From NCBI RefSeq assembly GCF_024171735.1, contig NZ_JAMTCH010000009.1, positions 62,001-126,000 on the forward strand: DNA of 64,000 nt, in the 5' to 3' direction. This document shows, piece by piece, positions 7,831-16,793 of this stretch. The notes under the pieces are model-generated. The model worked only from the letters and a program-made list of their open reading frames with translations, was not told the origin of the DNA and searched no databases. Positions within the stretch are counted from its first letter, which is position 1, and each line of letters starts with the position of its first letter. The DNA comes from Prauserella alba. Lineage in GTDB: Bacteria; Actinomycetota; Actinomycetes; Mycobacteriales; Pseudonocardiaceae. The translations under genes were made by a program, and so were the position numbers.

Positions 7831-8942
7831 GACTCGCCTCCCACCGCGACGGCCAGCCGATATCCGCGCTTGACGACCGTCTGCACCAGCTTGCCCTCGC
7901 CGAGCGAGGTGCGGAGCCTGCCGATCGCCGTCTCGACCGCGTGCTCCTCCCCACCGCCGGGCAGCGCAGTCGTCAGCTCACGCCGCGACACGACGTGTCC
8001 CGGACGGCGGGCCAGCGCTCGCAGCACCGCCATCGGCGCGGGCGCCACGTCCCGCAGCTGCCCGTCCACCACGGCCGCCTGGCCACGCAGTTCGATCTCG
8101 CTGCCCGCCGCGGCCAGCCGTGGTGATCGCGCCACGAGCGTGTCGGCGACCTCGCGCGCCAGCGCGCCGATCCGCGCCCGCCTCGGCTGGACGGTCGGAA
8201 TGCCCACCGCGGCCAGCGGACCTGCCGTGATCGGGCCGACGCACGCCACCAGCACCCTGCTGCTGAGCGCATCCACCAGGGCCGCGTGCCTGCCCGTCCG
8301 GGACGCCATCGCGAGCATGCTCGCCGCCGCGGGCGCGCTGGTGAACGGCATCGCGTCGATCGCACCGTCGAGTACCGCGTCGATCAGCCGGTCCAGCGGG
8401 CCCGGGTCCGCTGGACCGACCCACCGGTAGACCGGGATCTCGACGACGTCGGCGCCGGCGGCTCGTAGCGCCTCCACGAAGTACGGCAGCGGCTGGCCGT
8501 GCAGCTGCACCGCGATCCGCAGGCCGTCCACTCCGGAGTCGAGCAGGTGCTGCAGCAGTTCGGCGTTGCTCTCCGAGGCCGGCGAGTACACCTCGGACAG
8601 TCCGGCGGACCGCACCGCGCCCTTCGCCTTCGGCCCGCGGGTGAGCACCCGGGAGTGCCCGAGGCGTTCGATCAGCTCGTCGCCGATGCCCCAGCCCTCC
8701 GCGGCCTCGGCCCAGCCGCGGAATCCGATCCCCGTCGTCACGACGACGACGTCCACCGGTTCGTCGAGCAGCAGCCGGGTAGCGGCGTGCAGCTCCGAGT
8801 CGTCGGCCAGCGGGACGATCCGGATGGCCGGGCCGTTGCGCACGGTAGCGCCTTTACGCACCAGCAGCGCGCCGAGCTCGTCGGCCCGGCGGGCCGCGGT
8901 GATGCCGATCGCGTACCCGGCGAGCGGCAGGATGTCGGTCAT
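7827..8942 (-). CDS. nnaR: NnaR-type nitrate/nitrite assimilation regulator (HemD-like domain plus winged helix)
   Basis: This 371-residue protein has a HemD fold (about residues 8-265) followed by an OmpR-type winged-helix DNA-binding domain. The latter covers about residues 285-370 (LRALARRPGHVVSRREL, then VETAIGRLRTSLG and VVKRGYRLAV). This architecture is that of NnaR, described in Streptomyces and mycobacteria as a co-activator with GlnR of nitrate/nitrite assimilation. I chose the ATG at 8942 because it overlaps the nirD stop by 4 bp and starts the HemD fold. The gene lies in one operon nirB-nirD-nnaR-chelatase. What the HemD part senses is unknown; a tetrapyrrole or nitrite signal is an inference. 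Confidence 0.88.
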   Translation of the reverse strand: MTDILPLAGYAIGITAARRADELGALLVRKGATVRNGPAIRIVPLADDSELHAATRLLLDEPVDVVVVTTGIGFRGWAEAAEGWGIGDELIERLGHSRVLTRGPKAKGAVRSAGLSEVYSPASESNAELLQHLLDSGVDGLRIAVQLHGQPLPYFVEALRAAGADVVEIPVYRWVGPADPGPLDRLIDAVLDGAIDAMPFTSAPAAASMLAMASRTGRHAALVDALSSRVLVACVGPITAGPLAAVGIPTVQPRRARIGALAREVADTLVARSPRLAAAGSEIELRGQAAVVDGQLRDVAPAPMAVLRALARRPGHVVSRRELTTALPGGGEEHAVETAIGRLRTSLGEGKLVQTVVKRGYRLAVAVGGES

Positions 8943-9301
8943 CGCACTCCTACGTGGACGACGCCGTCGGTGATACGCAGCGGGTGCACGTCGATTCGCA
9001 CGCCCGCCTCGTCGAGGCACTGCCCGGTGCGCAGGTCGAAGTTCTGCTTGTAGATCGGCGACGCCACGACGGGAACGCCGCCGACGTCGCCGACGATGCC
9101 GCGGGACAGCACGGCGGCGCCGGAGAACGGGTCGACATTGGACAGCCCGAAGAACTCGTCGCCCGCGGTGCGCAGCACCGCGACCTGCAGGCCGCCGTCG
9201 AGCAGCACCGCCACGCCCGCGGCCAGCGGCACCTGCTCCACGCGGCAGACGGGCGTCCACACCGTGGATCCGGCCTGCTGCTCGTCGGACAGCACGGTCA
9301 T
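8939..9301 (-). CDS. nirD: Nitrite reductase (NADH) small subunit NirD
   Basis: This 120-residue protein has the Rieske-like fold of NirD, the small subunit of cytoplasmic NADH-dependent assimilatory nitrite reductase. The strands ...WTPVCRVEQVPLAAG, FGLSNVDPFSGAAVLSRG and SPIYKQNFDLRTGQCLD are typical. As in other NirD proteins, the Cys-His pairs that hold a Rieske cluster are absent, so it is a structural partner of NirB rather than an electron carrier. It overlaps both nirB (9298-9301) and nnaR (8939-8942) by 4 bp, which indicates translational coupling. Confidence 0.93.
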   Translation of the reverse strand: MTVLSDEQQAGSTVWTPVCRVEQVPLAAGVAVLLDGGLQVAVLRTAGDEFFGLSNVDPFSGAAVLSRGIVGDVGGVPVVASPIYKQNFDLRTGQCLDEAGVRIDVHPLRITDGVVHVGVR

Positions 9302-11814
9302 CGGTTCGCCACCTCCGGTACGCCCAGCATCACGGGCACGGGCTGTTCACGTTCGGTCTCGAAGGCCACTGTCGGATCCGGCGTGCCGGGTGCGTTCACG
9401 AACGACGTGAACCGCGCCAGCTTCTCCGGGTCCTCCAGCACGCCCTTCCACTCGTCCTCGTAGTGCGCGACGTGCTCGGCCATCGCCGCCTCCAGCTCGC
9501 CGCAGATGCCGAGGCTGTCGTCGACGACCACGTCCCGCAGGTGGTCGAGGCCGCCGTCCAGTTCGTCCAGCCATGCGGCGGTGCGCTGCAACCGGTCGGC
9601 CGTGCGGACGTAGAACATGAGGAACCGGTCGACGATCCGGACCAGCTCGGCCGTGTCCACACCGGATACCAGCAGATCCGCGTGCCGGGGCACCGCGCCG
9701 CCGTTGCCGCCGACGTACAGGTTCCAGCCGTGTTCGGTCGCGATGACGCCGAAGTCCTTGCTCCGCGCCTCGGCGCACTCGCGCTGGCACCCTGACACCC
9801 CGGCCTTGAGCTTGTGCGGGGAGCGCAGTCCGCGGTAGCGCAGTTCGAGTTCCACGGCGAGGCCGACGCTGTCCTGCTGGCCGTACCGGCACCACGTCGT
9901 GCCCACACACGACTTCACGGTCCGCAACGCCTTCCCGTACGCGTGGCCCGATTCGAACCCCGCGTCCACGAGCCGCCGCCAGATCCGCGGCAGCTGCTCG
10001 ACGGTGGCGCCGAACAGGTCGATGCGCTGCCCGCCCGTGATCTTGGTGTAGAGGCCGAAGTCCTTCGCGACCTCGCCGATCACGATCAGCCGGTCCGGGG
10101 TGATCTCGCCGCCCGGCACTCGCGGCACGACCGAGTACGTGCCGTTGCGCTGCATGTTCGCCAGGAACCGGTCGTTGGTGTCCTGCAGTGTCGCCTGCTC
10201 TCCGCCGAGCACGTGACCGTTGCCGAGCGTGGCCAGGATCGAGGCCACGGCGGGTTTACAGACGGCGCAGCCCGCACCGGTGCCGTGTTCGGCGATCAGC
10301 TCGCTGAACGTCGTGATCCGCGTGGCGCGGACGATCTCGAACAGTTCGGCGCGTGACTGCGTGAAGTGCTCGCACAACGCCGTGGACTGTTCGACACCGC
10401 ACGCCGCGAGCAGCTTGCCGAGCATCGGCACGCACGATCCGCACGACGTGCCCGCCCGCGTGCAGCTCTTGATCGCCCCGACGCTGTCACAGCCCTCGCC
10501 GTGGACCGCCTCGTTGATCTCCCCCTTCGTGACGGCGTTGCAGGAGCAGATCTGGGCGTCGTCGGGCAGCGCCTCCACGCCGACCGCCTCCCCGCCGCCC
10601 GCGGGACCGATCAGCGCGGCCGGCTCGCCCGGCAGCTCCTCGCCGACCAGCGGGCGCAGCAGGTTGTACTCGCTCGCATCGCCGACCAGTACGCCGCCGA
10701 GCAGGGTCTTCGCGTCGTCCGACACGACGAGCTTCTTGTACGAACCATTCACCGGATCGTTCACCACGACTTCGAGCGAGCCCTCGGTGGCCGCGCGCGC
10801 GTCGCCGAAACTGGCGACGTCGACACCCATGAGCTTGAGCTTGGTCGAGGTGTCCGCACCGGGGAACACCGCGTCCCTGCCCAGCAGCGTCGCCGCCACC
10901 ACCTCCGCCATCGAGTAACCCGGCGCCACGAGGCCGTACACCCGGCCTTCCACCGAGGCGCACTCGCCGACGGCGAAGATGTGCGGGTCGCTGGTGCGAC
11001 ACGCGGCATCGGTCAGCACCCCACCGCGTTCACCGACGTCGAGCCCCGCCTCCCTGCCGAGGTCGTCCCGCGGCCGCACCCCGGCGGAGAAGACGAGCAG
11101 GTCGACGTCGAGCTCGGTGCCGTTGCCGAGCCTCGCCCGCAGCCGGTCGCCGTCCTGCACGATCGCCGACGTCGACGTTCCCGTGTGGACGGTCACGTCG
11201 AGATCGGTGATCAGGCGGTTCAGCAACCCGCCGCCACCGTCGTCGACCTGCAGCGGCATCAGCCGCGGCGCCATCTCGACCACGTGCGGGGACAACCCGA
11301 GATCGCGCAGCGCCTTCGCCGCCTCCAGCCCGAGCAGCCCGCCGCCGACGACCGCGGCCGCGGGCCTGCCCCGGCGAGCCCGGGCGCGTTCCACCGCAGC
11401 CCGGATGTCGTCGAGATCCTCGATGGTGCGGTACACGAACACGCCGGGCAGGTCGGCACCCTCGACCGGCGGGACGAACGGCCGTGACCCCGTGGCGAGC
11501 ACGAGCGCGTCGTAGTGCTGCACCCGGCCGCTCCGCGTCGTGACCCGCTTGGCCTGCCGGTCGATCGCGTCGACCGGGTCGCCGGGCACGAGCTCGACCC
11601 GGTCGTCACCGGCGTACTCGGCGCCGGGCAGCGCCAGCCCCGCCGCGTCCCACGTGTCCACATAGGACGTGAGTGCGACCCGGTCGTAGGCGGGCCGCGG
11701 CTCCTCACCGAACACGACGACCTGCCACGTTCCGTCGACGTCGTCGCCGCGCAGCGCCTCCACCAGGCGGTGGGCCACCATGCCGTGCCCGGCGACCACC
11801 AGCGTTCGACTCAT
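9298..11814 (-). CDS. nirB: Nitrite reductase (NADH) large subunit NirB
   Basis: This 838-residue enzyme reduces nitrite to ammonium with NADH. An N-terminal FAD/NAD oxidoreductase covers about residues 1-300 (VVAGHGMVAHRL, then GGGLLGLEAAKAL). A BFD-like [2Fe-2S] domain sits near residues 420-470 (CSCNAVTKGEI with CGSCVP), and a second cysteine pair near 520 (GCAVCKPA). The C-terminal half is a siroheme/[4Fe-4S] nitrite-sulfite reductase unit, with cluster cysteines in CVGTTWC and GCQREC near residues 640-690. The ATG at 11814 has a GGAGGTG ribosome site 8 bases upstream. It heads the nirBD-nnaR-chelatase operon, and a candidate GlnR box lies about 70 bp upstream. Confidence 0.96.
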   Translation of the reverse strand: MSRTLVVAGHGMVAHRLVEALRGDDVDGTWQVVVFGEEPRPAYDRVALTSYVDTWDAAGLALPGAEYAGDDRVELVPGDPVDAIDRQAKRVTTRSGRVQHYDALVLATGSRPFVPPVEGADLPGVFVYRTIEDLDDIRAAVERARARRGRPAAAVVGGGLLGLEAAKALRDLGLSPHVVEMAPRLMPLQVDDGGGGLLNRLITDLDVTVHTGTSTSAIVQDGDRLRARLGNGTELDVDLLVFSAGVRPRDDLGREAGLDVGERGGVLTDAACRTSDPHIFAVGECASVEGRVYGLVAPGYSMAEVVAATLLGRDAVFPGADTSTKLKLMGVDVASFGDARAATEGSLEVVVNDPVNGSYKKLVVSDDAKTLLGGVLVGDASEYNLLRPLVGEELPGEPAALIGPAGGGEAVGVEALPDDAQICSCNAVTKGEINEAVHGEGCDSVGAIKSCTRAGTSCGSCVPMLGKLLAACGVEQSTALCEHFTQSRAELFEIVRATRITTFSELIAEHGTGAGCAVCKPAVASILATLGNGHVLGGEQATLQDTNDRFLANMQRNGTYSVVPRVPGGEITPDRLIVIGEVAKDFGLYTKITGGQRIDLFGATVEQLPRIWRRLVDAGFESGHAYGKALRTVKSCVGTTWCRYGQQDSVGLAVELELRYRGLRSPHKLKAGVSGCQRECAEARSKDFGVIATEHGWNLYVGGNGGAVPRHADLLVSGVDTAELVRIVDRFLMFYVRTADRLQRTAAWLDELDGGLDHLRDVVVDDSLGICGELEAAMAEHVAHYEDEWKGVLEDPEKLARFTSFVNAPGTPDPTVAFETEREQPVPVMLGVPEVANR

Positions 11815-11882
11815 GACTCACACCTCCAGTGATGTCTGCGTTCCATGCTCACCAGTGGTCGTGTCCTGACCACTTCCGTCGT

Positions 11883-11898
11883 GTTTCCGCGGCGTTAC
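11883..11898 (-). promoter_or_regulatory. Candidate GlnR box upstream of nirB
   Basis: On the minus strand this reads GTAAC-n6-GAAAC, an exact match to the actinobacterial GlnR half-box pair (GTNAC-n6-GAAAC). It lies 69-84 bases upstream of the nirB start, where GlnR would activate under nitrogen limitation. A perfect ten-base match with correct spacing in front of the right gene is good but not conclusive evidence. Confidence 0.7.
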
Positions 11899-11989
11899 CA
11901 ACAGTTCCCTTCCCAGTTCGGCGACGGTGACGGTGACGCGGGTCGTCACGGCGTGACCCCCGTGTGTGCTCGCCTCCGCTGCTCGCTGC

Positions 11990-13378
11990 TCACACACGCG
12001 CGTACGCGAGGCTCGGCACCCGATCCACGGCGATCCGGGTGCGCAGGTAGAACCACCACGTCGTCGCCATGCACACGCCGTAGAAGGCGAGGATCGCGGC
12101 GAGCGCGGGCGTCAACGTGCCGCCGCCTTCGAGGGAGAACTTGAAGACGAGGTTCACCAGCACGCCGCCGAACGCACCGAGTGCACCCGCGACCCCGACG
12201 ACCGCCCCCGCCTGCCGCTTGGCCGCCTTCGCGATCACGTCCGCATCGGCGTCGGCGCCGGCGTTCTTCCTCGTCTCCTCGGCGAAGATCATCGGGATCA
12301 TCCGGTACGTCGAGCCGTTGCCGATGCCGGTGAGCACGAACAGCAGGATGAACGAGCCGAAGAACAGCGCGAAGCTCTCCTGCGAGACGCTGACCATCAC
12401 GCCGACCGTGCCGATCGCCAGGCCCGCGAAGTTCCACTGGGTGATGCGGGCGCCGCCGAGCCGGTCGGCCAGCCAGCCGCCGAACGGCCGGGTGACCGAC
12501 CCGATGAGCGCGCCGAGGAACGCCAGCCCGACGAACGCGGTGTGGTCGGTGAACGTGAGCTGGATCAGCGAGGGGAACGCGAACGAGAAACCGATGAACG
12601 AGCCGAACGTCCCGATGTAGAGCAGGGACATCACCCACGTGTGCTTGTTGCGCAACGCCGTGCGGTACGAACTGCCGTCCGGTTTCGCCGAGGTGAGCGA
12701 GTCCATCAGCGTCCACGAGCACACCGCGGCGACGACGATCAGCGGCATCCACATCAACGCCGCGTAGGCGAGGTCGACACCGGTGCCGATGCTGATCACC
12801 AGGGGAACCAGCAGCTGGGTGACGGCCACGCCGAGGTTGCCGCCCGCGGCGTTGAGCCCCAGCGCGAAGCCTTTCTTCCCTTCGGGGAAGAAGAACGAGA
12901 TGTTGCTCATCGACGACGAGAAGTTGCCGCCGCCGAACCCCATCGCGGCCGCGGTGAGCAGGAAGAACCAGAACGGCGCCTGGCTGGTGACCGCGACGAC
13001 GAGCATCACGCACGGGATCATCAGCAGGGACGCGCTGATCGTCGTCCACACTCGCCCGCCGAATCGCGGGATCGCGAACGTGTAGGGCACGCGCAGCAGC
13101 GCGCCGACGAGGTTCGGAACGATGATCAGCCAGAACGTCTGCCCGACTCCGAAGTGCACCCCGGCGTCGGGCAGGTTCACCACGACGATGCTCATCAGGA
13201 TCCACACGTTGAAGCCGAGGTGTTCGGCCAGGATCGAGAAGCCGAGGTTCCGCCAGGCGACCTTCCTGCCGACGGCGTTCCAGAACGAAGGGTCCTCGGG
13301 CTCCCAGTTGTCGATCCAACGTCCTCGCCGTCGGGCGAGCGTGGGCTCGGCGGGCGGTTTCTCCGGTGCGAGCGTCAT
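11990..13378 (-). CDS. narK: NarK-type nitrate/nitrite transporter (MFS)
   Basis: This 462-residue membrane protein has about 12 hydrophobic segments of the NarK/NasA branch of the major facilitator superfamily. It keeps the two glycine-rich nitrate signature stretches, one near residue 150 (AAAMGFGGGNFSSSMSNIS) and one near residue 375 (GIGNGSTYRMIPMIF). It would import nitrate, or export nitrite, for the assimilation enzymes around it. I chose the ATG at 13378 because AAGGAGA lies a few bases upstream; an upstream in-frame start would add 17 unsupported residues. It is transcribed toward nirB with a 175-bp gap, so it may be a separate unit. A weak GlnR-like pattern is at 13475-13512. Confidence 0.93.
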   Translation of the reverse strand: MTLAPEKPPAEPTLARRRGRWIDNWEPEDPSFWNAVGRKVAWRNLGFSILAEHLGFNVWILMSIVVVNLPDAGVHFGVGQTFWLIIVPNLVGALLRVPYTFAIPRFGGRVWTTISASLLMIPCVMLVVAVTSQAPFWFFLLTAAAMGFGGGNFSSSMSNISFFFPEGKKGFALGLNAAGGNLGVAVTQLLVPLVISIGTGVDLAYAALMWMPLIVVAAVCSWTLMDSLTSAKPDGSSYRTALRNKHTWVMSLLYIGTFGSFIGFSFAFPSLIQLTFTDHTAFVGLAFLGALIGSVTRPFGGWLADRLGGARITQWNFAGLAIGTVGVMVSVSQESFALFFGSFILLFVLTGIGNGSTYRMIPMIFAEETRKNAGADADADVIAKAAKRQAGAVVGVAGALGAFGGVLVNLVFKFSLEGGGTLTPALAAILAFYGVCMATTWWFYLRTRIAVDRVPSLAYARV

Positions 13379-13845
13379 GGAAGTCTCCTTCGGCGTGACG
13401 GCCGTCGCCGGGCCGACGGTCTGTCTCACCGTCGACGGTGGCGACGTGGCGTGCGATCACGCTAGGAAGGGACTGTTTCGCCGGGCTGTGGCGGCGATTC
13501 CGGCCGTGCTAACGGTTCCTCACCACGCGCGGCGACGGCGGTGAGGACGGGAGGGGTGAGGACGACGGCGAAGGGTTGTCGCGCCGCATGGCCGACCAGC
13601 CCGGCACCGGGAAGCCCACGAAGAACCCACGGTCTGAGCGTTGCGGGCCATGACGTTGGTGACGACTGAGGAGTCTGGGATGAGAGGCGGGTTCTTTCGG
13701 CGGCAGGATGAGAAGTCACGGGACTCGGAGCAGTCACCCTGATCCGCAGGTCGTTACTGTTTGCTCGAGCGGTCCCGCGTTGCCTCGTTTGTCGAGCTGT
13801 CGGCGATCGGTCGGAGTTGGTTCACCCTATTGTGCAATGTCTTAT
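13379..13845. other. narK/HNH intergenic region
   Basis: These 467 bp separate the divergent narK and broken HNH genes. The narK ribosome site is at the left end. At 13475-13512 the minus strand shows the GlnR spacing (four blocks at 6-base intervals) but only the last block, GAAAC, is exact, so binding is doubtful. I see no convincing coding frame here. Confidence 0.5.
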
Positions 13846-13861
13846 TCGACCATGGGTTCGA
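13846..13861 (+). promoter_or_regulatory. LexA/SOS box upstream of the HNH gene
   Basis: The sequence TCGACC-ATGG-GTTCGA differs by one base from the actinobacterial SOS box TCGAAC-n4-GTTCGA. It ends 13 bases before the GTG of the HNH gene. Members of the 13E12/DUF222 HNH family in mycobacteria are known LexA-regulated genes, which makes the match meaningful. Confidence 0.75.
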
Positions 13862-13874
13862 TATCATTGTCGTT

Positions 13875-15202
13875 GTGGATGACATGGGGGACATGCTCGA
13901 GCAACTGCAGGACCTGCGGGGTCGGCGGGCGCGGCTCGACGCCGAGGAGTTGGCGCTGCTGGCCTATGCCTCGGCCGTAGCGGGTGATGACCGCGGGCTG
14001 GCGGAGGAGTTGACGCCGCTGCTGCGGGTCTCGACGCGGGAGGCCGAACGCCGCATCGAGGACGGCAAGTCGTTGACGGGGCGGATGCCGGGGCTGCTCG
14101 CAGCGATGCGCGCCGGTGAACTCGAGGCGTACGGGGCCAAGGGTGTTGGCGGTGGTCGATCCACTCGACGACGCGACCCGGAATGTCGACGGTCTGCTGG
14201 CGGAGAAACTCGTGAATGCGCCGGAGACGGCGTGGCAACCGGGCAATCTGGCCCAACGGGTGCGTCGGTTGGTGGAGAAGGTCGATCCCGGTGGGCAAAC
14301 CGAACGTGCGCGGCGGGCGCGAGCAGAGCGCCGGGGGAACTCACGCCGGGTGAGCACGGGATGTCGTCGCTGGAAGCGCAGCTGCCGGCGGAGGTGGCGG
14401 GCGCGTGTTATTCGCGGGTGGATGGGATGGCGCGGTCGCTGCGCCACGGTGGTGACGGGCGCACCCTCGAACAGCTACGCGCGGACGTGACCGCCGATCT
14501 GCTGTTGGGGCGCGATCCCGGTGTCTCGCCGCCGAAGGCGGCGGCGATGGTCCACGTGCACGTTCCCGTCGATGCGGCCCTGGCGATCTCCGACGACGGG
14601 TGCGAACTCGACGGCTACCGACCGATACCGGCCCCGATCGCCCGCGAGATCATGACCAACACCCGCAGCATCTGGCGCGCGGTGCTGTACGACCCGGGTA
14701 CCGGCGAACCGGTGGATTTGGGGCGGACGCGGCGAAGGTCGAGTGCGGTGATCCGCGACCTGGTGCGGATACGCGACCGGGAATGTGTCATGCCCTGGTG
14801 TCACCGCCCGGCCCGACACTGCGATCACGACCACGAACAGGCGTGGGCCGCACCTGGCGGTGGCGGGTCGACGTCCGTGGCCAACGGTGGGCCGCGCTGT
14901 CGACGACATCACCGGTTGAAGGACCAGCCCGGGTGGAGTGCCCGCTACGATCCGGTCCACGGCATCACCCGGGTGACGACCCCGCACGGGGCGGCCTACA
15001 CCGCACACCGCGAACCCGTCCTCACCCCGACACGCGGCACCCAGGCACGCGGCACCCAGGCACGCGGCACCCAGGCACCCCGTGTGCCGGGGGCCGACGC
15101 CCCAGTACGTCGCCAAGCCGCCGGAGTCGAACCGGCGCGAGAAGCCACAGAACAGAAACCACAGACCCGAAACACCAGAACGGCGACAGCCCACCCTTCT
15201 AG
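13875..15202 (+). pseudogene. DUF222/HNH endonuclease (13E12-repeat family), frameshifted
   Basis: The N-terminal DUF222 part (LEQLQDLRGRRARLDAEEL) and the C-terminal HNH nuclease part are in one frame. The HNH part has CVMPWCHRPARHCDHDHEQAW, then RCRRHH, which gives the Cys, His and Asn-type metal site. The middle stretch, about 14150-14335, encodes the family sequence (VLAVVDPLDDATRNVDGLL) only in another frame. This implies a +1 and a -1 shift, the second at a run of five G. The family-like C-terminus (NGDSPPF, stop at 15202) is in a third frame, reached after a 15-bp repeat near 15020-15085. The protein could still be read through the middle with about 60 scrambled residues. An SOS box precedes it. 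It splits the nitrate cluster. Confidence 0.8.
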
Positions 15203-15341
15203 GCGAGCCCGGCTGTCGAGTGGGGCACCGTTTCGGGAAGTGATCTGTCTGAGGTCGCGGAGCCGGATGTTGACGGCGGCGATGTGGACCGCCACTTCGT
15301 CGCAGACGAACTTGCCGGCACCCCCGATGTCCTCATCAGTT

Positions 15342-16793
15342 CTAGTCGGTGCTGGTGAGCCACTCGGCGATGCCGCACACGGCGTCCCGGCAGCTGCCGC
15401 ATCCGGTGCTCGCGCGCGTTCGCTGTGCGATATCATCCACTGTGGACGCCCCGGCGCGGTACGCGTCGACGATCTTCGCCTTGCTGACGGAGTTGCAGCG
15501 GCAGACGATCGCCGAACCGGGCAGGTCCGCGGGGCTGGCCGCGGCGGCCGCCGCCGACGGCAGTCCCCGGCCGAGCAGCAGCGCGAGGCGGTCCTCCGGC
15601 ACCCGGATCCCACGGTCGTGGAGCTGCGTGATCGTCGCTGCGGCGTCGGGAACGCCCAGCACGATGGCGCCGGCCACCTTCTCGTTGCGCACCACCAGTT
15701 TCGCGTACCGGCCGCGCGCCGGATCGTCGACGCACACGACCTCGGTGCCGTCGTCGGCGGTGTCCGCGGCGGGCGCCGTGTCGCCGAGCGCCGTGACATC
15801 GACGCCCTTCGCCTTGAGACGCGTGACGACCGACGTCCCGCGATAGCGCGACGCCGTGTCGGCGCCGGTGAGCAGATCGGCCAGCACGCTCGCCTGCTCC
15901 CACGCCGGCTGGACGAGCCCGCCCGGAGCGGCGGGATGCTGCGCGCAGTCGCCGATGGCGTGAATGCGGCCGTCGCTGGTGCGCAGCGCGTCGTCGACGA
16001 CCACTCCCGCCTCGACGGCGAGTCCCGCCTCGGTGGCCAGCGCCGTCTCGGCGCGCACACCGGTCGACACGACCAGCAACTCCGCCGCGACGTGGCTGCC
16101 GTCGTCGAGCTTCAGCCCGTCGCCCGGCAGGTACGTGGCCGCCGCCCTGCCCAGCCGGAAATCGATGCCGGACGCTTCGAGCGTCCGCGCGAGCACCCGT
16201 CCGGCACCGGAGTCGAGCTGACGCTCCATGGGATGCGGCGCCGGATGCACCACCGTCACCCGGTTGCCCCTTCCGGCCAGGCCGCGCGCGGCTTCGAGGC
16301 CCAGCAGCCCACCGCCGAGCACCGCGACCGGAGCACCCACCCTGGCCGCATCGAGGATCCGGTCGCAGTCGTCGAGACTGCGGAATGCCAGCGCACCGTC
16401 GGCCGGCTCGCCGTCGTCGCCGACGAGTCCTTCGACCGGCGGTAGCCACGGCCTGCTGCCCGTGGCCAGCACCAGCGAGTCGTAGGCCGCCGTGGTGCCG
16501 TCGTCCAGTTCGACCGTCCGGTTCGGACGGTCGATGCGCCGCGCCGCCACGTTCCGCCGCAGCTCGACGTGGTTGCGCTCCGACCAGTCCTCGTCGTGCA
16601 GGCGGACACTGCCGGGCTGCATGGTTCCGGCGACGACGGCCGACAGCAGCACCCGGTTGTAAGCGGGGTGCGGTTCGGCCCCGACCACCGTCAACGCCAC
16701 CCGCTCCCCCTCCGGGTCCCGGTTGCGGATCTCGTCGGCGAGCCGGGCCCCCGCCATGCCGTAGCCGAGCACGACCACCCTGCGCGCGCTCAC
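15342..16793 (-). CDS. FAD-dependent oxidoreductase with BFD-like [2Fe-2S] domain, nitrate reductase electron-transfer subunit
   Basis: This 483-residue protein resembles the N-terminal half of NirB. It has a FAD/NAD-binding oxidoreductase (RVVVLGYGMAGARLADEI at the start, GGGLLGLEAARGLAGRG near residue 155, HAIGDCAQHP near 285). A C-terminal BFD-like cluster domain near residues 425-480 has four cysteines (IVCRCNSVSKAKI and TGCGSCRDAVCG). It probably passes electrons from NAD(P)H to the molybdopterin nitrate reductase encoded just upstream, in the manner of NasC-type subunits. The GTG start at 16793 overlaps the stop of that gene in a GTGA arrangement, so the two are coupled. Opposite-strand frames through this gene are shadows. 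Confidence 0.9.
   Translation of the reverse strand: MSARRVVVLGYGMAGARLADEIRNRDPEGERVALTVVGAEPHPAYNRVLLSAVVAGTMQPGSVRLHDEDWSERNHVELRRNVAARRIDRPNRTVELDDGTTAAYDSLVLATGSRPWLPPVEGLVGDDGEPADGALAFRSLDDCDRILDAARVGAPVAVLGGGLLGLEAARGLAGRGNRVTVVHPAPHPMERQLDSGAGRVLARTLEASGIDFRLGRAAATYLPGDGLKLDDGSHVAAELLVVSTGVRAETALATEAGLAVEAGVVVDDALRTSDGRIHAIGDCAQHPAAPGGLVQPAWEQASVLADLLTGADTASRYRGTSVVTRLKAKGVDVTALGDTAPAADTADDGTEVVCVDDPARGRYAKLVVRNEKVAGAIVLGVPDAAATITQLHDRGIRVPEDRLALLLGRGLPSAAAAAASPADLPGSAIVCRCNSVSKAKIVDAYRAGASTVDDIAQRTRASTGCGSCRDAVCGIAEWLTSTD

Noticed and set aside
11940-11961. Terminator after narK
   Set aside because: The GGTC/TCACG...CGTGA pairing is imperfect, with almost no loop, so I could not call it with confidence.
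13475-13512. GlnR box upstream of narK
   Set aside because: Only one of four blocks matches the consensus; kept as a weak note, not a feature.
15203-15341. Fragment of a mobile gene between the broken HNH gene and the nas reductase
   Set aside because: Short frames on both strands gave no recognisable similarity; left as unexplained intergenic sequence.
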